Positions 18,713 to 20,000 of a stretch of 20,000 nucleotides of DNA are shown one piece after another (the first letter of the stretch is position 1; each line of letters opens with the position of its first letter). The position numbers and the translations under genes were made by a program. This DNA is from Adiantum capillus-veneris (Eukaryota > Streptophyta > Polypodiopsida > Polypodiales > Pteridaceae). The stretch covers positions 43,638,537-43,658,536 of the forward strand of contig CM043966.1 of NCBI GenBank assembly GCA_014529385.2, read 5' to 3'. The notes under the pieces were generated by a model, which saw nothing but the letters and a program-made list of their open reading frames with translations, did not search any database and was not told where the DNA came from.

Positions 18713-20000
18713 CATTGACAGGATGTCGACGGGCCAACGGTGAAAAGGCAACTTGCGCGACGGACGCGTTGAGCGTTGACGCGCCGAAGCGGGGCCGACG
18801 GGGCGAGTGGACGCGTTGACGGGACGGAACGGGGCAACGGGTGCTTAACCGTGCCGGTAGCACCGACTGGGCCGACGGTGTGCTCGGGACGCGGCGACGG
18901 GACGGCACGTGCCGACGGGTGCTTGAGGTCCCGACAGCGCGGACGGGGTCGACGATGTTCTCGGGCGCGTTGACGGGACGGCGCGGGCCGACGGGTGCAG
19001 TGGGCCCCGGTAGCGCGGACGGGCCGACGGTGTGCTCGGGACGCGTTGACGGGACAGCGCGGCCCAACAGGTGCACGAACGCGTTGACGGGACGGAACGG
19101 GGCGACGGGTGCTTAACCGTGTCGGTAGCACCGACGGGGCCGACGGTGTGCTCGGGACGCGTCGATAGGACGTCACGTGTCGACGGGTGCTTGAGGTCTT
19201 GACATCGCGGACGGGGCCGACGGTGTGCTCCAGATGCATTGACGGGACGGCGCGGGCCGACCGGTGCACGAATGCGTTGACGGGACGGAACGGGGTGATG
19301 GGTGCATGAACGCGTCGACAGGACGGAACGGGGCGACGGGTGCTTGACCGAGCCGATAACGCGGACAGGGCCGACGGGTTGCTCGAGACGCGCTGACGGG
19401 ACAGCGCGGGCCGACGGGTGCACGAACGCGTTGACGAGACAGAACGGAGCGACGGGTGCTTAACCAAGCCGGTAACGCGGACGGGGCCGACGGGTTGCTC
19501 GAGACACGTTGACAGGACGGCGGGGGCCGACGGGTGCTTGAGGCCCCGGGAGCGCGGACGGGGCCGACGGTGTGCACGGCACGTGTTGACGGGACGGCGC
19601 GGGCCGACGGGTGCTTGAGGCCCCGGTAGCGCGGACGGGGCCGATGGTGTGCTTGTGACGCATTCACGAGACGGCGTGGGCCGACGGGTGCACGAACGCG
19701 TTGACGGGACGGAACGGGGCGACGGGTGCTTAACCGTGCCGATAGCACCGACGGGGCCGACGGTGTGCTCGGGACGCGTCGACGGGACGACACGTATCGA
19801 CGGGTGCTTGAGGTCTCAACATCGCGGACGGGGCCGACGGTGTGCTCGGGACGCATTGACGGGACGACGCGGCCGACGGGTGCACGAACGCGTTGACGGG
19901 ACGGAACGGGGCGACGAGTGCACGAACGCGTTGACAGGAACGGGGCGACGGGTGCTAAACCGAGCCGGTAACGCGGACGGGGCCGACGGGTTGCTCGAGA
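18713..20000. repeat. GC-rich minisatellite array, ~38 bp monomers in mono/dimer order
   Basis: The array runs to the window edge. The core word (g/c)cgacgggtgc recurs at spacings of either about 36-38 bp (after gtgcac) or about 76-80 bp (after gtgctt). The base unit is therefore ~38 bp, e.g. gacgggacggaacggggcga plus cgggtgcacgaacgcgtt, and the 77 bp form is a diverged dimer ending gtgctcgggacgcgtt. The same higher-order block starting at 'cttaaccgtg' recurs at about 18843, 19111 and 19729. Open frames through it (up to ~280 codons, Arg/Pro/Ser-rich) are artefacts of a stop-poor repeat. Confidence 0.9.

Noticed and set aside
18276-19856. Minus-strand ORFs of 190-284 codons rich in Arg, Pro and Ser
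   Set aside because: They are the minisatellite read in different phases. Several frames are open together, and the repeat period is not a multiple of three throughout.
16080-20000. 18S, 5.8S, 25S or 5S rRNA genes in the GC-rich domain
   Set aside because: None of the conserved rRNA words I looked for (5.8S centre, 18S start, 25S start and end, 5S boxes) was seen on either strand, so only a spacer-like resemblance remains.
1-20000. tRNA genes
   Set aside because: The few GTTCGA-like words are not followed by an A/B-box pair or a cloverleaf.
1-20000. CRISPR, operons or bacterial features
   Set aside because: Introns, TATA boxes, microsatellites and polyA signals indicate a eukaryotic nuclear sequence.

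Overview
The window looks like nuclear DNA of a land plant. It is AT-leaning and rich in relics of mobile elements. It has short GT-AG introns of about 70-140 bp, TATA-type promoters, an AATAAA signal, long (GT)n and (CT/GA)n microsatellites, and an abrupt change near 16.08 kb into a GC-rich tandem-repeat domain. I cannot name the species. A seed-free plant (fern, lycophyte or moss) is only a weak guess. No intact host housekeeping gene is visible, and no tRNA, 5S, 18S, 5.8S or 25S gene was recognised.

Layout. (1) 1-3400 holds the end of a plus-strand gene of unknown function (89-559), facing tail-to-tail and only 21 bp from a broken minus-strand gene (581-3330). (2) 3400-6360 is mostly non-coding with weak ORF scraps. 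(3) 6360-12873 is a second, diverged copy of the same arrangement. It has a plus-strand partner gene with TATA box and polyA signal (6453-7958), a ~474 bp inverted-repeat element (8071-8544), an extra minus-strand gene ending in a histone-H3-fold domain (8729-9918), and the second copy of the minus-strand gene (10239-12873). (4) 12.9-15.6 kb is spacer with microsatellites and a 92 bp tandem duplication. (5) 15575-16016 is a second, unrelated-looking histone H3 relic. (6) 16.08-20 kb is GC-rich, with no credible genes; from about 18.7 kb it becomes a minisatellite built of ~36-40 bp units.

How the parts fit. Comparing the two minus-strand copies by eye recovers one protein family. It has an acidic/coiled-coil N-terminal exon, an LDEC block, a DLKTLKC block followed by a Cys pair, a CTLHA/CTMHA block and a GME(K/R)SHY block. 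The order and spacing of the invariant acidic residues resemble a DDE (RNase H-fold) transposase, which is an inference. Each copy is paired with a convergent gene of a second unknown family, so the locus reads as two decayed copies of a two-gene mobile element. The most striking feature is the histone-H3-like gene lying between the convergent genes of the second copy. It has its own TATA box, a very long basic tail, and a loop-1 one residue longer than in canonical H3, as in centromeric H3 variants. All copies here carry stops or frameshifts, so what is seen is a fossil of that system.
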